DNA from: CAJPQU01 sp052170475
GTDB taxonomy: Bacteria; Bacillota; Negativicutes; Selenomonadales; Selenomonadaceae
Length of the DNA stretch: 32,630 bases
Direction: 5' to 3'
NCBI GenBank assembly: GCA_052170475.1
Contig: JBQNAL010000019.1
Coordinates: 1 to 32,630 of the forward strand
This document shows positions 15,842 through 23,274 of this stretch, one piece after another. The number at the start of each line of letters is the position of its first letter. Position 1 is the stretch's first letter. The notes below the pieces were generated by a model. It ran no database searches. It had not been told where the DNA came from and saw only the letters and a program-made list of their open reading frames with translations. The position numbers were made by a program, and so were the translations under genes.

Positions 15842-17539
15842 GTGGTGATCAATGGAGCGCGGGCGGTGCTGGAGAGCCTGAAGCAGGAGGGGGTCGACCT
15901 CGTTTTCGGGTATCCCGGGGGCGCGGTGCTGACGCTGTACGATGAACTTTATAAGATGAAGTTTCCCCATATTCTGACGAAGCACGAGCAGGGGGCGGTT
16001 CACGGGGCGGATGGCTATGCCCGCGCCTCGGGCAAGGTGGGGGTGGTGTTCGCCACCTCAGGCCCCGGGGCGACGAACCTCGTCACCGGCATCGCTACGG
16101 CCAATATGGATTCGATTCCCTTGGTCTGCTTCACGGGGCAGGTGGGCAATCCCTACATCGGGCGCGATTCCTTTCAGGAGGCGGACATCTCCGGCATCAC
16201 TTGTCCCATCACGAAGTACAATTATTTGGTAAAGCGGGCGGAGGATCTGCCCCGCGTCATTCGGGAAGCCTTTTTCATCGCCCGCACCGGCCGCCCCGGC
16301 CCGGTGGTCGTCGATATTGCCAAGGACGTGTTCGCGGCGGAGTTTGATTATGCCTACCCGGCGGAGATCCATCTACGTGGCTATCGCGGCGAATTTTCCG
16401 GCGACGAGGCACAGATCGACGCCTTTATGGAGGCTCTCGAAAAAGCGGAGCGGCCGCTCTTTTTCTTGGGGGGCGGTGTCACGCTCGCTGATGTGGCGGA
16501 GGACGTACGGGCGATTGTGGCGGCTACGGGCATTCCTGTCGTATCGACGCTCATGGCTTTAGGGTGCGCCGATCCAGAGGACGAGGCGGCCTTCGGCATG
16601 GCGGGGATGCACGGCTCCTATGCGGCGAATATGGCCATCATGGGGTGTGATCTCCTCATCGGCCTCGGTCTGCGCTTTGACGATCGGGTGACCGGCGTGG
16701 TGGAGGAGTTTTCCCCTAAGGCGAAGATCGCCCACTTTGAGATCGACGCCGCCGAGGTCAATAAGAACGTCCCCGTGGCGTATCCCGTCGTGGGGGATCT
16801 GCGCTGGTCGGTGCCGCTCCTGCGGCAAAAGATCGCTGCGTCCGGGATAGAGTATCGGGGGAAAAGTCAAGCGTGGCGGGCGCATACCATAGGGCTGCAC
16901 AGGAAACACCCCTTCGCCTATGAAAAGGATAGCGAAGCGATCATGCCCCAGTCCATCATTGAGGCGGTGAGCCGCTTGGCGGAGGACGATGCCATCATCG
17001 TCACCGACGTGGGACAGCACCAAATGTGGGCGGCGCAGTTTTTCAAAGCCCGCCGCCCCCGCCAGTTCCTCACTTCCGGCGGGCTTGGCACCATGGGCTA
17101 TGGCCTTCCCGCCGCCATCGGTGCGAAGTTGGCTCGCCCCGAGCAAAGGGTCATCCTCTTCACCGGCGACGGCAGCATCATGATGAACTGTCAGGAACTC
17201 GCGACGGCGGCGGATTACGGCATCAAGGTGACCGTCATCGTCCTCCACAATCATGTACTCGGTATGGTCGCCCAATGGCAGCGCATGTTCTACGCGCAGC
17301 ACCTTTCTGAGTCGCGCCTCAACGGGCACACGGATTTTGTGAAATTGGCGGAGGCCATGGGCGTAGCCGCCCTCCGCGTGGAGCGCCCCGACGAGCTTTT
17401 GCCGGCGATCCGGCGCGCCTTCGCCCATGACGGCGCCATGCTGCTCGACGTGATGGTACCGGAGACGGAGGACGTGCTGCCCATGGTACCGGGAGGAAAA
17501 CGCTTGGATGAAATGGTGCTGGGAGGCAAAACATCATGA
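15842..17539 (+). CDS. ilvB: Acetolactate synthase, large catalytic subunit
   Basis: TPP- and FAD-dependent acetohydroxyacid synthase, 565 aa, condensing two pyruvates (or pyruvate and 2-oxobutyrate) in valine/leucine/isoleucine synthesis. TPP-activating Glu49 lies in ILTKHEQGAVHGADGYAR. The FAD-associated middle domain contains GLGLRFDDRVTG, and the C-terminal TPP/Mg motif is GDGSIMMNCQELATAADYGI...NH. GTG 15842 is chosen, 7 nt after AGGAGGG; the next codon is also GTG. The stop overlaps ilvN by 4 nt. Presence of a regulatory subunit indicates the biosynthetic, feedback-controlled enzyme rather than catabolic AlsS. Confidence 0.96.
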   Translation: MVINGARAVLESLKQEGVDLVFGYPGGAVLTLYDELYKMKFPHILTKHEQGAVHGADGYARASGKVGVVFATSGPGATNLVTGIATANMDSIPLVCFTGQVGNPYIGRDSFQEADISGITCPITKYNYLVKRAEDLPRVIREAFFIARTGRPGPVVVDIAKDVFAAEFDYAYPAEIHLRGYRGEFSGDEAQIDAFMEALEKAERPLFFLGGGVTLADVAEDVRAIVAATGIPVVSTLMALGCADPEDEAAFGMAGMHGSYAANMAIMGCDLLIGLGLRFDDRVTGVVEEFSPKAKIAHFEIDAAEVNKNVPVAYPVVGDLRWSVPLLRQKIAASGIEYRGKSQAWRAHTIGLHRKHPFAYEKDSEAIMPQSIIEAVSRLAEDDAIIVTDVGQHQMWAAQFFKARRPRQFLTSGGLGTMGYGLPAAIGAKLARPEQRVILFTGDGSIMMNCQELATAADYGIKVTVIVLHNHVLGMVAQWQRMFYAQHLSESRLNGHTDFVKLAEAMGVAALRVERPDELLPAIRRAFAHDGAMLLDVMVPETEDVLPMVPGGKRLDEMVLGGKTS

Positions 17540-18036
17540 AAAAATATCTTTTGGCCGTCTTGGCAGACAATAAGCCCGGTGTCCTGACCCATGTGGCGGG
17601 TCTCATCAGCCGCCGCGCCTTCAACATTGAAAGCATTTCCGCCGGGTACACCGAAGAGGCCGACGTGACGCGGATCAATGTGGTGGTATCGGTGGACAGT
17701 CCGCAGGAATTGGAGCAAGTGAAAAATCAGGTGGCGAAGCTCATCGACGTCATCAAGGTGGTGAACATCAGCGACACGGAACACATCTCCCGCGAGCTGG
17801 TGATGATCAAGGTGAGAGCCACGACCGCGACCCGAGCGGACATCATCAACATCGTCAATATTTTCCGCGCGAAGATCGTCGATGTCAGTACCTCTAACGT
17901 GGTCATTGAACTGACGGGGGGCGCGAAGAAGATCGACGCCATCTGTGAGGTATTGTCCGACTACGAGATTTTGGAGATCGCCCGCACCGGAGCCATCGCG
18001 CTGTCACGCGGCCCCGTACCCGCGAAGGGGATGTGA
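17536..18036 (+). CDS. ilvN: Acetolactate synthase, small regulatory subunit
   Basis: Regulatory subunit, 166 aa, with an N-terminal ACT domain (LLAVLADNKPGVLTHVAGLISRR, about residues 4-26, then FNIESISAGYTEE) that binds valine, and the usual C-terminal ALS_ss_C domain (ISRELVMIKVRA... and ...DYEILEIARTGAIALSRG). ATG 17536 overlaps ilvB by ATGA, giving matched synthesis of the two subunits. No ilvC or ilvD follows in this window. Confidence 0.95.
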   Translation: MKKYLLAVLADNKPGVLTHVAGLISRRAFNIESISAGYTEEADVTRINVVVSVDSPQELEQVKNQVAKLIDVIKVVNISDTEHISRELVMIKVRATTATRADIINIVNIFRAKIVDVSTSNVVIELTGGAKKIDAICEVLSDYEILEIARTGAIALSRGPVPAKGM

Positions 18037-18065
18037 AGGCGCCCGTAAAATAGCCGAAAGACCAA

Positions 18066-18107
18066 ATGGCAAAGACCGCCGCGCGAACGCACGGCGGTCT
18101 TTGCCAT
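18066..18107. terminator. 16-bp perfect inverted repeat after ilvN, no T-tract
   Basis: The left arm (18066-18081, starting ATGGCAAAGACC) is exactly complementary to the right arm (18092-18107), with a 10-nt loop. The stem is very stable, but no run of T follows on either strand. It may act as a U-less terminator or as a 3'-end stabiliser of the ilvBN mRNA. Confidence 0.6.
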
Positions 18108-18160
18108 ACAGCGGCGCATGGAAAAGCGGGGAAGCTCTTTCCTTTTCCGTGGCGGTAGAC

Positions 18161-18166
18161 TATAAT
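18161..18166 (+). promoter_or_regulatory. Probable -10 element of the rubrerythrin promoter
   Basis: A perfect TATAAT lies 50 bp before the rubrerythrin start. The expected -35 region (18138-18143, TTTCCT) matches poorly, so an activator may be needed. I do not see a PerR-type palindrome. Confidence 0.5.
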
Positions 18167-18215
18167 AAGAGACGGTCGATAGGCATTTTGTAGGAGAAAA
18201 AAGGAGTGATGATGG

Positions 18216-18752
18216 ATGGAACTCAAGGGTTCGCAGACCGAAAAGAATTTGTGGGCGGCTTTCGCCGGGGAATCGCAGGCGCGGACGAAGTATACGTTCT
18301 TCGCCTCGAAGGCGAAGAAGGACGGCTTCGAGCAAATCGCCAACATCTTCGAGGAGACCGCAGGAAACGAGAAGGAACACGCCAAGATCTGGTATAAATT
18401 GGTGACGGGCGGCATCGGCAGCACAGAGGAAAACCTCAAGATCGCCGCCGGAGGCGAAAATGAGGAATGGACGTCCATGTATCCCGGCTTTGCCCAGACG
18501 GCGCGGGAAGAGGGATTCGACAAGATCGCCCGCCTCTTTGACGCAGTGGCGAAGATCGAAAAGGAGCACGAGGAGCGCTATCGGCTTCTCCTGATCAACA
18601 TCGAGCAGGACAAGGTGTTCAAGAAGGACGAAAAGATCATCTGGCAATGTCTTAACTGCGGCTACATTTGCGAAGGGCCGAAGGCGCCCCCGAAGTGTCC
18701 CGTCTGCGAGCATCCGCAGGCATACTTCCAGCAGGTGGCCAAGAACTACTGA
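18216..18752 (+). CDS. rbr: Rubrerythrin
   Basis: Cytosolic NADH-linked peroxidase of anaerobes, 178 aa. A four-helix diiron domain carries E19 and two ExxH motifs (E52-H55 and E115-H118). A C-terminal rubredoxin-like Fe(SCys)4 domain has C145/C148 and C161/C164 (CLNCGY and CPVCEHPQ). ATG 18216 is preferred over ATG 18212 (another frame) because AAGGAG is 9 nt away and the family starts MELKGSQTEKNL. It detoxifies hydrogen peroxide under anaerobic conditions. The gene appears monocistronic, with a long 3' region ending in a strong terminator. Confidence 0.95.
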   Translation: MELKGSQTEKNLWAAFAGESQARTKYTFFASKAKKDGFEQIANIFEETAGNEKEHAKIWYKLVTGGIGSTEENLKIAAGGENEEWTSMYPGFAQTAREEGFDKIARLFDAVAKIEKEHEERYRLLLINIEQDKVFKKDEKIIWQCLNCGYICEGPKAPPKCPVCEHPQAYFQQVAKNY

Positions 18753-18775
18753 GCAAAGGAAACGCGTTGTTGAGA

Positions 18776-18892
18776 CGAAGCCCCCTCCTAGAGATTCATC
18801 TCGCTTCGACAAGGGCTGCACTGCGGGCGTTCGTCCGCAACAAAAACCGATGGGAACCGCTGCTCACGCGCTTGTGTAGCGGTTCCTTTTTT
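18776..18892 (+). ncRNA. Candidate C-rich structured RNA / rubrerythrin 3'UTR RNA
   Basis: This non-coding stretch can fold into CGAAGC (18776-18781) with GCTTCG (18803-18808), enclosing GAGA/TCTC and leaving a bulge CCCCTCCTA. A second small hairpin TGCGG/CCGCA follows, then a strong intrinsic terminator. The CCCCTCC tract is complementary to Shine-Dalgarno sequences, a feature of C-rich regulatory RNAs in Firmicutes such as RsaE. No own promoter is evident, so it may be released from the rubrerythrin mRNA. Function is inference. Confidence 0.35.
18853..18892 (+). terminator. Strong intrinsic terminator after rubrerythrin
   Basis: GGAACCGCT (18853-18861) pairs with AGCGGTTCC (18878-18886), directly followed by six T. 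This is a textbook Rho-independent terminator. Confidence 0.9.
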
Positions 18893-18952
18893 GTCGCAGA
18901 CAAAGAGCCGCAAGCGGAAGGACACCGTGTTGCCTTGAAATCTAAGGCTTCA

Positions 18953-18981
18953 TTGACAATCTGCGGGAACTCTGATAGACT
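18953..18981 (+). promoter_or_regulatory. Extended -10 promoter of the carbonic anhydrase gene
   Basis: TTGACA (18953-18958), 17-bp spacer, TAGACT (18976-18981) preceded by TGA, giving an extended -10. The predicted start near 18988 leaves a leader of about 95 nt. Confidence 0.75.
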
Positions 18982-18999
18982 GACCCCGAATGAGAGACG

Positions 19000-19066
19000 T
19001 TACCGCCCCGCGCGATAGAGGCGCGGGGCATCGAGAGGACACGCGCTGCAAAACCGGCAGCGGTAA
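19000..19066 (+). promoter_or_regulatory. Structured 5' leader with alternative stems upstream of the carbonic anhydrase
   Basis: TTACCGC (19000-19006) can pair with GCGGTAA (19060-19066), enclosing a GC-rich hairpin CCCGCGC/GCGCGGG (19007-19013 with 19021-19027). The 3' strand of the outer stem can instead join CGCTGC/GCAGCG (19044-19049 with 19057-19062), which ends just before the AAGGAG ribosome-binding site. The two folds exclude each other, the hallmark of a switch. I match it to no riboswitch class. Confidence 0.4.
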
Positions 19067-19082
19067 AAAAGGAGCGATTTTT

Positions 19083-19640
19083 ATGTATACGCTGAAAGAC
19101 AATGTATTCCAGGGGCATCGCCCCCAGATTCACGAGGAGGCCTTCGTCGCCCCGATGGTCTTTTTGGCCGGCGACGTGCGGATCGCAAAGCACGCCAGCA
19201 TTTGGCCGGGGGTCGTGGCGCGCGGCGACGTGAACTATATCTCCGTTGGCGAATGCTCCAACGTACAGGATCTGACGTGCCTCCACGTCGCCGACGACAA
19301 TCCCTGCATCATCGGCGACTATGTGACGATCGGCCACGCGGCCGTCGTCCACGGCTGCGAGATCGAGGATCACGTTCTCATCGGCATGAACGCCACCGTC
19401 CTCACGGGGGCGAAGATTGGGCGCGGCTCCATCATCGCTGCGGGGGCGCTCGTGACGGAAAACATGGTGGTTCCCCCCAATTCCTTAGTGGTGGGTGTCC
19501 CCGGCAAGGTCGTCCGCACCAAGGACGTGATGAAGAACATCCACGCCCAAGCCATCAAGTACAAGACGGAATGGGCCATCGGCTACGGCGTAAAGCCGGA
19601 CATTGAAGGGGAAATCTACCACGGCGAAAAGATCATCTGA
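19083..19640 (+). CDS. Gamma-class carbonic anhydrase family protein
   Basis: A left-handed beta-helix hexapeptide-repeat protein of the gamma-carbonic anhydrase/YrdA family, 185 aa, normal length. The three zinc histidines are H68 (LHVADDN), H85 and H90 (TIGHAAVVHGCEI). Repeats such as VLIGMNATVLTGAKIGRGSIIAAGALV form the coils, and the C-terminal helix is present. ATG 19083 follows AAGGAG by 8 nt; the in-frame upstream ATG at 18990 lies in the leader. It may hydrate CO2 for carboxylation reactions, but many family members lack proven activity. It is transcribed alone and converges with nirJ2. Confidence 0.9.
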   Translation: MYTLKDNVFQGHRPQIHEEAFVAPMVFLAGDVRIAKHASIWPGVVARGDVNYISVGECSNVQDLTCLHVADDNPCIIGDYVTIGHAAVVHGCEIEDHVLIGMNATVLTGAKIGRGSIIAAGALVTENMVVPPNSLVVGVPGKVVRTKDVMKNIHAQAIKYKTEWAIGYGVKPDIEGEIYHGEKII

Positions 19641-19654
19641 CGCCAAAAAGAAAA

Positions 19655-19696
19655 GAGCCGTCCGGCGGAAATCGCACCGCCGAACGGCTCGTTTTT
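19655..19696. terminator. Bidirectional terminator between converging genes
   Basis: GAGCCGT and CGGCGG on the left pair with CCGCCG and ACGGCTC on the right with one internal mismatch, flanked by an A-rich run on the left and five T on the right. It can stop both the carbonic anhydrase and the nirJ2 transcripts. Confidence 0.85.
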
Positions 19697-19702
19697 CATT
19701 TC

Positions 19703-20698
19703 TCATTCGCCGCGCCGCCCATGATATAGACACCAAGGCTCCTCGGCCATGTAATCGCCGCCGTGGTAGTAGGCGGCGCGGGCGCGGCAGCCGCCGCAGG
19801 CTCTTTTGTAATCGCAGACGCCGCAACCCCCGCCGTAATCGAGGGTACGCAGCCGCTGAAAGACGTCGCTCTCGCGCCATATCTCGTCGAAGGGCGTTTT
19901 TCGCACGTCTCCCACTTCTTCGGTGAGGTAGGCGCAGGGCTGCACCTTCCCTCGCGGATTGATGATACAGTAGGCCAGCCCCGCCAAGCAGCCCCGGCGA
20001 AAGCGGGTCTTCACCCCCATGAGGGAAGCGATGCGGAGAAATTGCGGCGCACAGGTGGGCTTTAGCTCGATGTCTACGGTCTTTTGCTTCTCCATAATGC
20101 GGGTCAGCACCGTCTCATACGCCTCGGCGCGCAGGGATTCCTCCTCAATGGTCTTGGCGCGCCCGGTGGGTACCAAAAAGAAAAAATGATGCGCCACCGC
20201 GCCCTTTTCCACGGCGAAGTCGGTCATCGCCTCCAGTTCCTCAGCGTTCCAATCCATGACCGTGGTGTGGATCTGAAAGGGAAGTCCCGCCGCCCGACAG
20301 TTTTCCATGCCGCGCACGGCGGCCGCCCACGCCCCCTCGCTCCCTCGAAAACGATCATGCTTCGCCGGATCGAGGGAATCAAGCGAGATGCCCATCCCCA
20401 TAGCGCCCGCCGCTTTGAGGTTCTTCGCCCATGCCGAAGTGATGAGGGTGCCGTTGGTGCCAAAGACGGGACGCAGCCCCTCCCCCACCGCGCACTCGAC
20501 AAGCTCTAAAATATCCGGGCGCATGAGCGGCTCGCCGCCGGAAAAAATCATGATCTTAAAGCCCGCCCGTGCGATCTCGGCGAGCATCTTCTTCGCTTCC
20601 GCCGTCGATAGCTCGTCCTCGGCTTTCGCCCCCGCGTCCCGGTAGCAGTGGGCGCAGGTGAGATTGCAGGCGTTCGTGGTGTTCCAAGAAATGATCAT
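19703..20698 (-). CDS. nirJ2: NirJ2-type radical SAM protein (AhbD-like, haem biosynthesis)
   Basis: Radical SAM/SPASM enzyme of 331 aa, of the NirJ2 (putative haem d1 biosynthesis) family related to AhbD, which decarboxylates Fe-coproporphyrin III to haem in the siroheme-dependent route. The 4Fe-4S motif C11-x3-C15-x2-C18 (ACNLTCAHCYRDAG) comes early, then FSGGEPLMRPD and GTNGTLI. The C-terminal SPASM-like Cys cluster includes QPCAYL, GGGCGVC, ACGGC and EEPWC. The ATG at 20698 is chosen because the ORF extension to 20836 runs inside nirJ1. The ATGA overlap with nirJ1 shows coupling. Substrate assignment is by family. Confidence 0.85.
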   Translation of the reverse strand: MIISWNTTNACNLTCAHCYRDAGAKAEDELSTAEAKKMLAEIARAGFKIMIFSGGEPLMRPDILELVECAVGEGLRPVFGTNGTLITSAWAKNLKAAGAMGMGISLDSLDPAKHDRFRGSEGAWAAAVRGMENCRAAGLPFQIHTTVMDWNAEELEAMTDFAVEKGAVAHHFFFLVPTGRAKTIEEESLRAEAYETVLTRIMEKQKTVDIELKPTCAPQFLRIASLMGVKTRFRRGCLAGLAYCIINPRGKVQPCAYLTEEVGDVRKTPFDEIWRESDVFQRLRTLDYGGGCGVCDYKRACGGCRARAAYYHGGDYMAEEPWCLYHGRRGE

Positions 20699-21885
20699 CG
20701 CCCGTCCCCCGAAACGCCGATCTCTTCGTCCGTCAGGTAACAGGCAGGATCGGACGCCCAGAAATCCCCGGTGCGCGCCTCGGCTCTCGTGCGGAAATTC
20801 CCGTTGCAGACGGAGAGGAAGCGACAGCGGGCGCACCGCCCCTTGAGCAGGGATTTCCTATCCTTCAGCCCCGCCAAGATGGGGTGCTTCGCCTCTTGCC
20901 ATATCTCGCTGAACTTTCGCTCCCGCACGTTGCCGAAGGTATGGTGCTGGGTGAATTGATCGGGATGGACGTTCCCCTCGGGATCGACTTCGCCAAAGGC
21001 GATGCCGGAGCGGTTGCCCCCGTTCATGGAGATAAACGACCAGATACTTTCCGCCAATTTCTCGTCGCCCTCGGCCTTCGCCGTCAAATAGAGATAAACC
21101 CCATCGCAGTGGTTGTCCACCGTGAGGATCTCTTTTTTCAGCCCTCGCGCCGCGAAATCTCGCGTACGGCGCAGGATGGTATTGAGGGCGGCGCGGGATT
21201 CCTCCGGCGTCACGTCCTCTTCGGCCATGGCTTCCCCCCGCCCGGAATAGACCAAGTGGTAGAAGCAGGCACGGTCGATATGCTCTTCCTCGATGAAATC
21301 AAAGATGGGATCCAGTTCGCGCACGTTGTGCGCATTGATGGTGAAGCGAAGCCCCACCCGCTGCCCTACCGCCACGCAGTTTTGAATCCCCTCCATGGCG
21401 GCGGCGTAGGCGCCCTTTTGCCCTCGGAAGGCGTCGTTCACCGCTTCCAATCCGTCCAACGAAATGCCGACGTAGGCCACGCCCACTTCCTTGATCTTTC
21501 GCGCCGCTTCCGGCGTGATCAACGTACCGTTCGTCGAGAGCGTGGGGCGCACGCCCCGATCCCGCGCATAGGCCGCCAGCTCAAAGAAATCTTGGCGCAC
21601 CAAAGGCTCGCCGCCGGAAAAAAGCAGCGCCGGCGAGCGAAACGCCGCCAAATCCTCAATGAAGGCCTTCGCCTCCGCCGTCGTCAGCTCCCCGGCGTGT
21701 GCCGCGCCGTCGGCGTCCATGTAGCAATGACGACATCGGAGGTTGCAGGTGCGGGTCATGTTCCACACCACCACGGGGCCGCGCCCGGCGGCGGTGCCGT
21801 GCTTCATGTGCGCCGCCCCCGGCCGATAGCGCAGCTCGTCGCCGCTATACTCATCGCCTACGATGAGCTTCGTTACACTGATCAT
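20695..21885 (-). CDS. nirJ1: NirJ1-type radical SAM protein (AhbC-like, haem biosynthesis)
   Basis: Radical SAM/SPASM enzyme of 396 aa. The start MISVTKLIVGDEYSGDELRY and MTRTCNLRCRHCYMD (Cys47, 51 and 54) are characteristic of NirJ1/AhbC proteins, which in sulphate reducers convert didecarboxysiroheme to Fe-coproporphyrin III. FSGGEPLVRQD and STNGTLI follow. The C-terminal cluster reads RCARCRFLSVCNGN...DPACYL. ATG 21885 lies 47 nt after tetR and 4 nt of its end overlap nirJ2. No siroheme decarboxylase (ahbA/B), hemA-L or cysG is in the window, so the rest of the pathway, if present, is elsewhere. Confidence 0.87.
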   Translation of the reverse strand: MISVTKLIVGDEYSGDELRYRPGAAHMKHGTAAGRGPVVVWNMTRTCNLRCRHCYMDADGAAHAGELTTAEAKAFIEDLAAFRSPALLFSGGEPLVRQDFFELAAYARDRGVRPTLSTNGTLITPEAARKIKEVGVAYVGISLDGLEAVNDAFRGQKGAYAAAMEGIQNCVAVGQRVGLRFTINAHNVRELDPIFDFIEEEHIDRACFYHLVYSGRGEAMAEEDVTPEESRAALNTILRRTRDFAARGLKKEILTVDNHCDGVYLYLTAKAEGDEKLAESIWSFISMNGGNRSGIAFGEVDPEGNVHPDQFTQHHTFGNVRERKFSEIWQEAKHPILAGLKDRKSLLKGRCARCRFLSVCNGNFRTRAEARTGDFWASDPACYLTDEEIGVSGDGR

Positions 21886-21932
21886 CCCTGCCCCATCCCT
21901 CCAAGCATCCCTTGCATTTCAAAACGCGCGTC

Positions 21933-22547
21933 TTAATTTTCCCCCAAGCGCGGGCGCAGACCGTTTAACAAGAGCTCGATCTTCAGCCGCACATTATCCA
22001 AGAAGGAATACGGAAGCGAGCTAAAGGACGCCGCTTGGAAGATGGAATGAAACATCTCCGTCACCAGCTCCGCCGAAATCTCGGCACGAAATTCCCCGCG
22101 CTCCTGCCCGTATTTCACAAGCTCCACAAAGACCGACTTAAACGCCGGCGCCATTTTGGGGCGAGGCATCATCTTTTTCATCGGAGATGCCGTCCGCTCC
22201 GCCACACTCAAAAAGAGCGGGAGAACGAAGCGGTTCGCGTCCAATTTTTCCGCCGTCTTCAGCATGACAACGGATAACGTATCGGCTGCCGACCGTTTCT
22301 TGTCCATCATGTTCCGCGATTCTTCCCGGGCTTCGTCCACGATCTGCTCCAACAGGCACAGGAGCAGCGCTTCCTTCGACTCAAAATAGTTGTAGAACGT
22401 ACCAATGCCTAATCTGGCCGTCCCCATGATGTCAGCGATGGACGTTTCGCGCACACCCTTGGCCATAAATTGACTTACGGCTGCCGCCAGGATGGTCTGT
22501 TTTGATTGCAGCTTTTTTCTCTCGCGCCGTCCCATGATTTCCACCAT
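21933..22547 (-). CDS. TetR/AcrR family transcriptional regulator
   Basis: A 204-aa repressor-type regulator. The N-terminal helix-turn-helix spans about residues 10-55 (KQTILAAAVSQFMAKGVRETSIADIMGTARLGIGTFYNYFESKEALL), and the all-helical C-terminal domain would bind the ligand. ATG 22547 is chosen because AGGAGG lies 7 nt upstream; an in-frame ATG at 22577 is possible. It is the first gene of a tetR-nirJ1-nirJ2 operon. A perfect palindrome at its own transcription start suggests autoregulation, so it probably controls the haem-related genes. Haem or a porphyrin as effector is plausible but only inferred. Confidence 0.88.
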   Translation of the reverse strand: MVEIMGRRERKKLQSKQTILAAAVSQFMAKGVRETSIADIMGTARLGIGTFYNYFESKEALLLCLLEQIVDEAREESRNMMDKKRSAADTLSVVMLKTAEKLDANRFVLPLFLSVAERTASPMKKMMPRPKMAPAFKSVFVELVKYGQERGEFRAEISAELVTEMFHSIFQAASFSSLPYSFLDNVRLKIELLLNGLRPRLGEN

Positions 22548-22589
22548 GTGTTTCCCTCCTCTTTCTTCTTTGCTCATACATACATTTTT

Positions 22590-22602
22590 GGCTGAATCAG
22601 CC
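22590..22602. promoter_or_regulatory. Palindromic operator candidate for the TetR regulator
   Basis: GGCTGA-a-TCAGCC is a perfect inverted repeat. On the minus strand it begins 6 bp after the -10 hexamer, covering the predicted transcription start of tetR-nirJ1-nirJ2. Confidence 0.65.
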
Positions 22603-22608
22603 TTCTTT

Positions 22609-22614
22609 ATTATA
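22609..22614 (-). promoter_or_regulatory. -10 element of the tetR-nirJ1-nirJ2 promoter
   Basis: On the minus strand the sequence reads GGTATAAT, a perfect -10 hexamer. The -35 region 17 bp upstream (TTTTAA) is weak. The start would fall inside the palindrome at 22590-22602. Confidence 0.6.
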
Positions 22615-22746
22615 CCGAAAATCCTTTCAAATTAAAAGAGTTATTGAAGAATTTTATCGCAACTCTCACCCACAAAATACCCAAACCCCTATATGGATAG
22701 CGCTTTCCCCCCATACAAATTTTTTTCGTCCCATGCGCTCGCCCGC

Positions 22747-22785
22747 AAAAAAGCGGCTCCCCCAAAAAAAATGGAAAGGAGCCGC
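22747..22785 (-). terminator. Terminator of the walJ-htrA-rlmH transcript
   Basis: On the minus strand GCGGCTCC (22785-22778) pairs with GGAGCCGC (22760-22753), followed by six T. It lies 10 nt after the rlmH stop. Confidence 0.85.
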
Positions 22786-22794
22786 AAACGCGAT

Positions 22795-23274
22795 TTACCA
22801 GTGATACTTTTCCCCGCGGTTGATTTTGAAAGCGCGATAGAGCTGCTCTACTAAGAGCAATCGCACCATCTGATGCGTGAAGGTCATGCGGGAAAAAGAG
22901 AGCCGCTCCGTCGCCGCACGCCGCACTTCCTCCGAGAGACCGAAAGGGCCTCCGATGAGGAAGGTGAGGTGGCTCTCTCCCGAGAGAGCCAGCGCAGCCA
23001 TACGCGCCGCCAATTCTTCCGAGGAACGCGCCGCGCCGGCGACGTCCAAGACGAAGAGATAGCTTCCGTCGGGTACCCGCTGCAAGAGGCGTCGCCCCTC
23101 TCGCGTCAATGCCTGTTCTTTTTCTGCGGGAGAAGGTGCGTCGCCGATCCGCTCTTCCGTAATTTCCACGATGTCCAAGCGAGCCAAGGGGGCGAGCCGT
23201 TTTTGAAATTCCCCGATGCCTTGGACGAGATACGGTTCCTTGATCTTCCCGGCGGCGACGATGGTGATCTTCAT
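22795..23274 (-). CDS. rlmH: 23S rRNA pseudouridine-1915 N3-methyltransferase RlmH
   Basis: SPOUT methyltransferase, 159 aa, that methylates pseudouridine 1915 in helix 69 of 23S rRNA using SAM. The N-terminal MKITIVAAGKIKEPYL and EITEER motifs, the cofactor-knot sequences YLFVLDVAG and FLIGGPFGLSEEV, and the C-terminal SFSRMTFTHQMVRLLLVEQLYRA...GEKYHW are all typical. ATG 23274 overlaps the htrA stop by one base (TGATG); a GTG codon directly precedes it. It is the last gene of the operon, in the common Firmicutes order walJ-htrA-rlmH. Confidence 0.95.
   Translation of the reverse strand: MKITIVAAGKIKEPYLVQGIGEFQKRLAPLARLDIVEITEERIGDAPSPAEKEQALTREGRRLLQRVPDGSYLFVLDVAGAARSSEELAARMAALALSGESHLTFLIGGPFGLSEEVRRAATERLSFSRMTFTHQMVRLLLVEQLYRAFKINRGEKYHW

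Noticed and set aside
19008..19027. Lysine-riboswitch-like sequence GATAGAGGCGCG
   Set aside because: It resembles the first lysine-box segment, but the later conserved parts (such as GCCGAAG) are absent, the space to the start codon is far too short, and GATAGAG is simply the loop of a perfect hairpin.
19028..19066. Resemblance of the leader to SAM-I or guanidine-I riboswitch fragments (GAGAGGACAC, AACCGGCA)
   Set aside because: Only short pieces match; the required multi-helix arrangement is missing. I report it as an unclassified structured leader instead.
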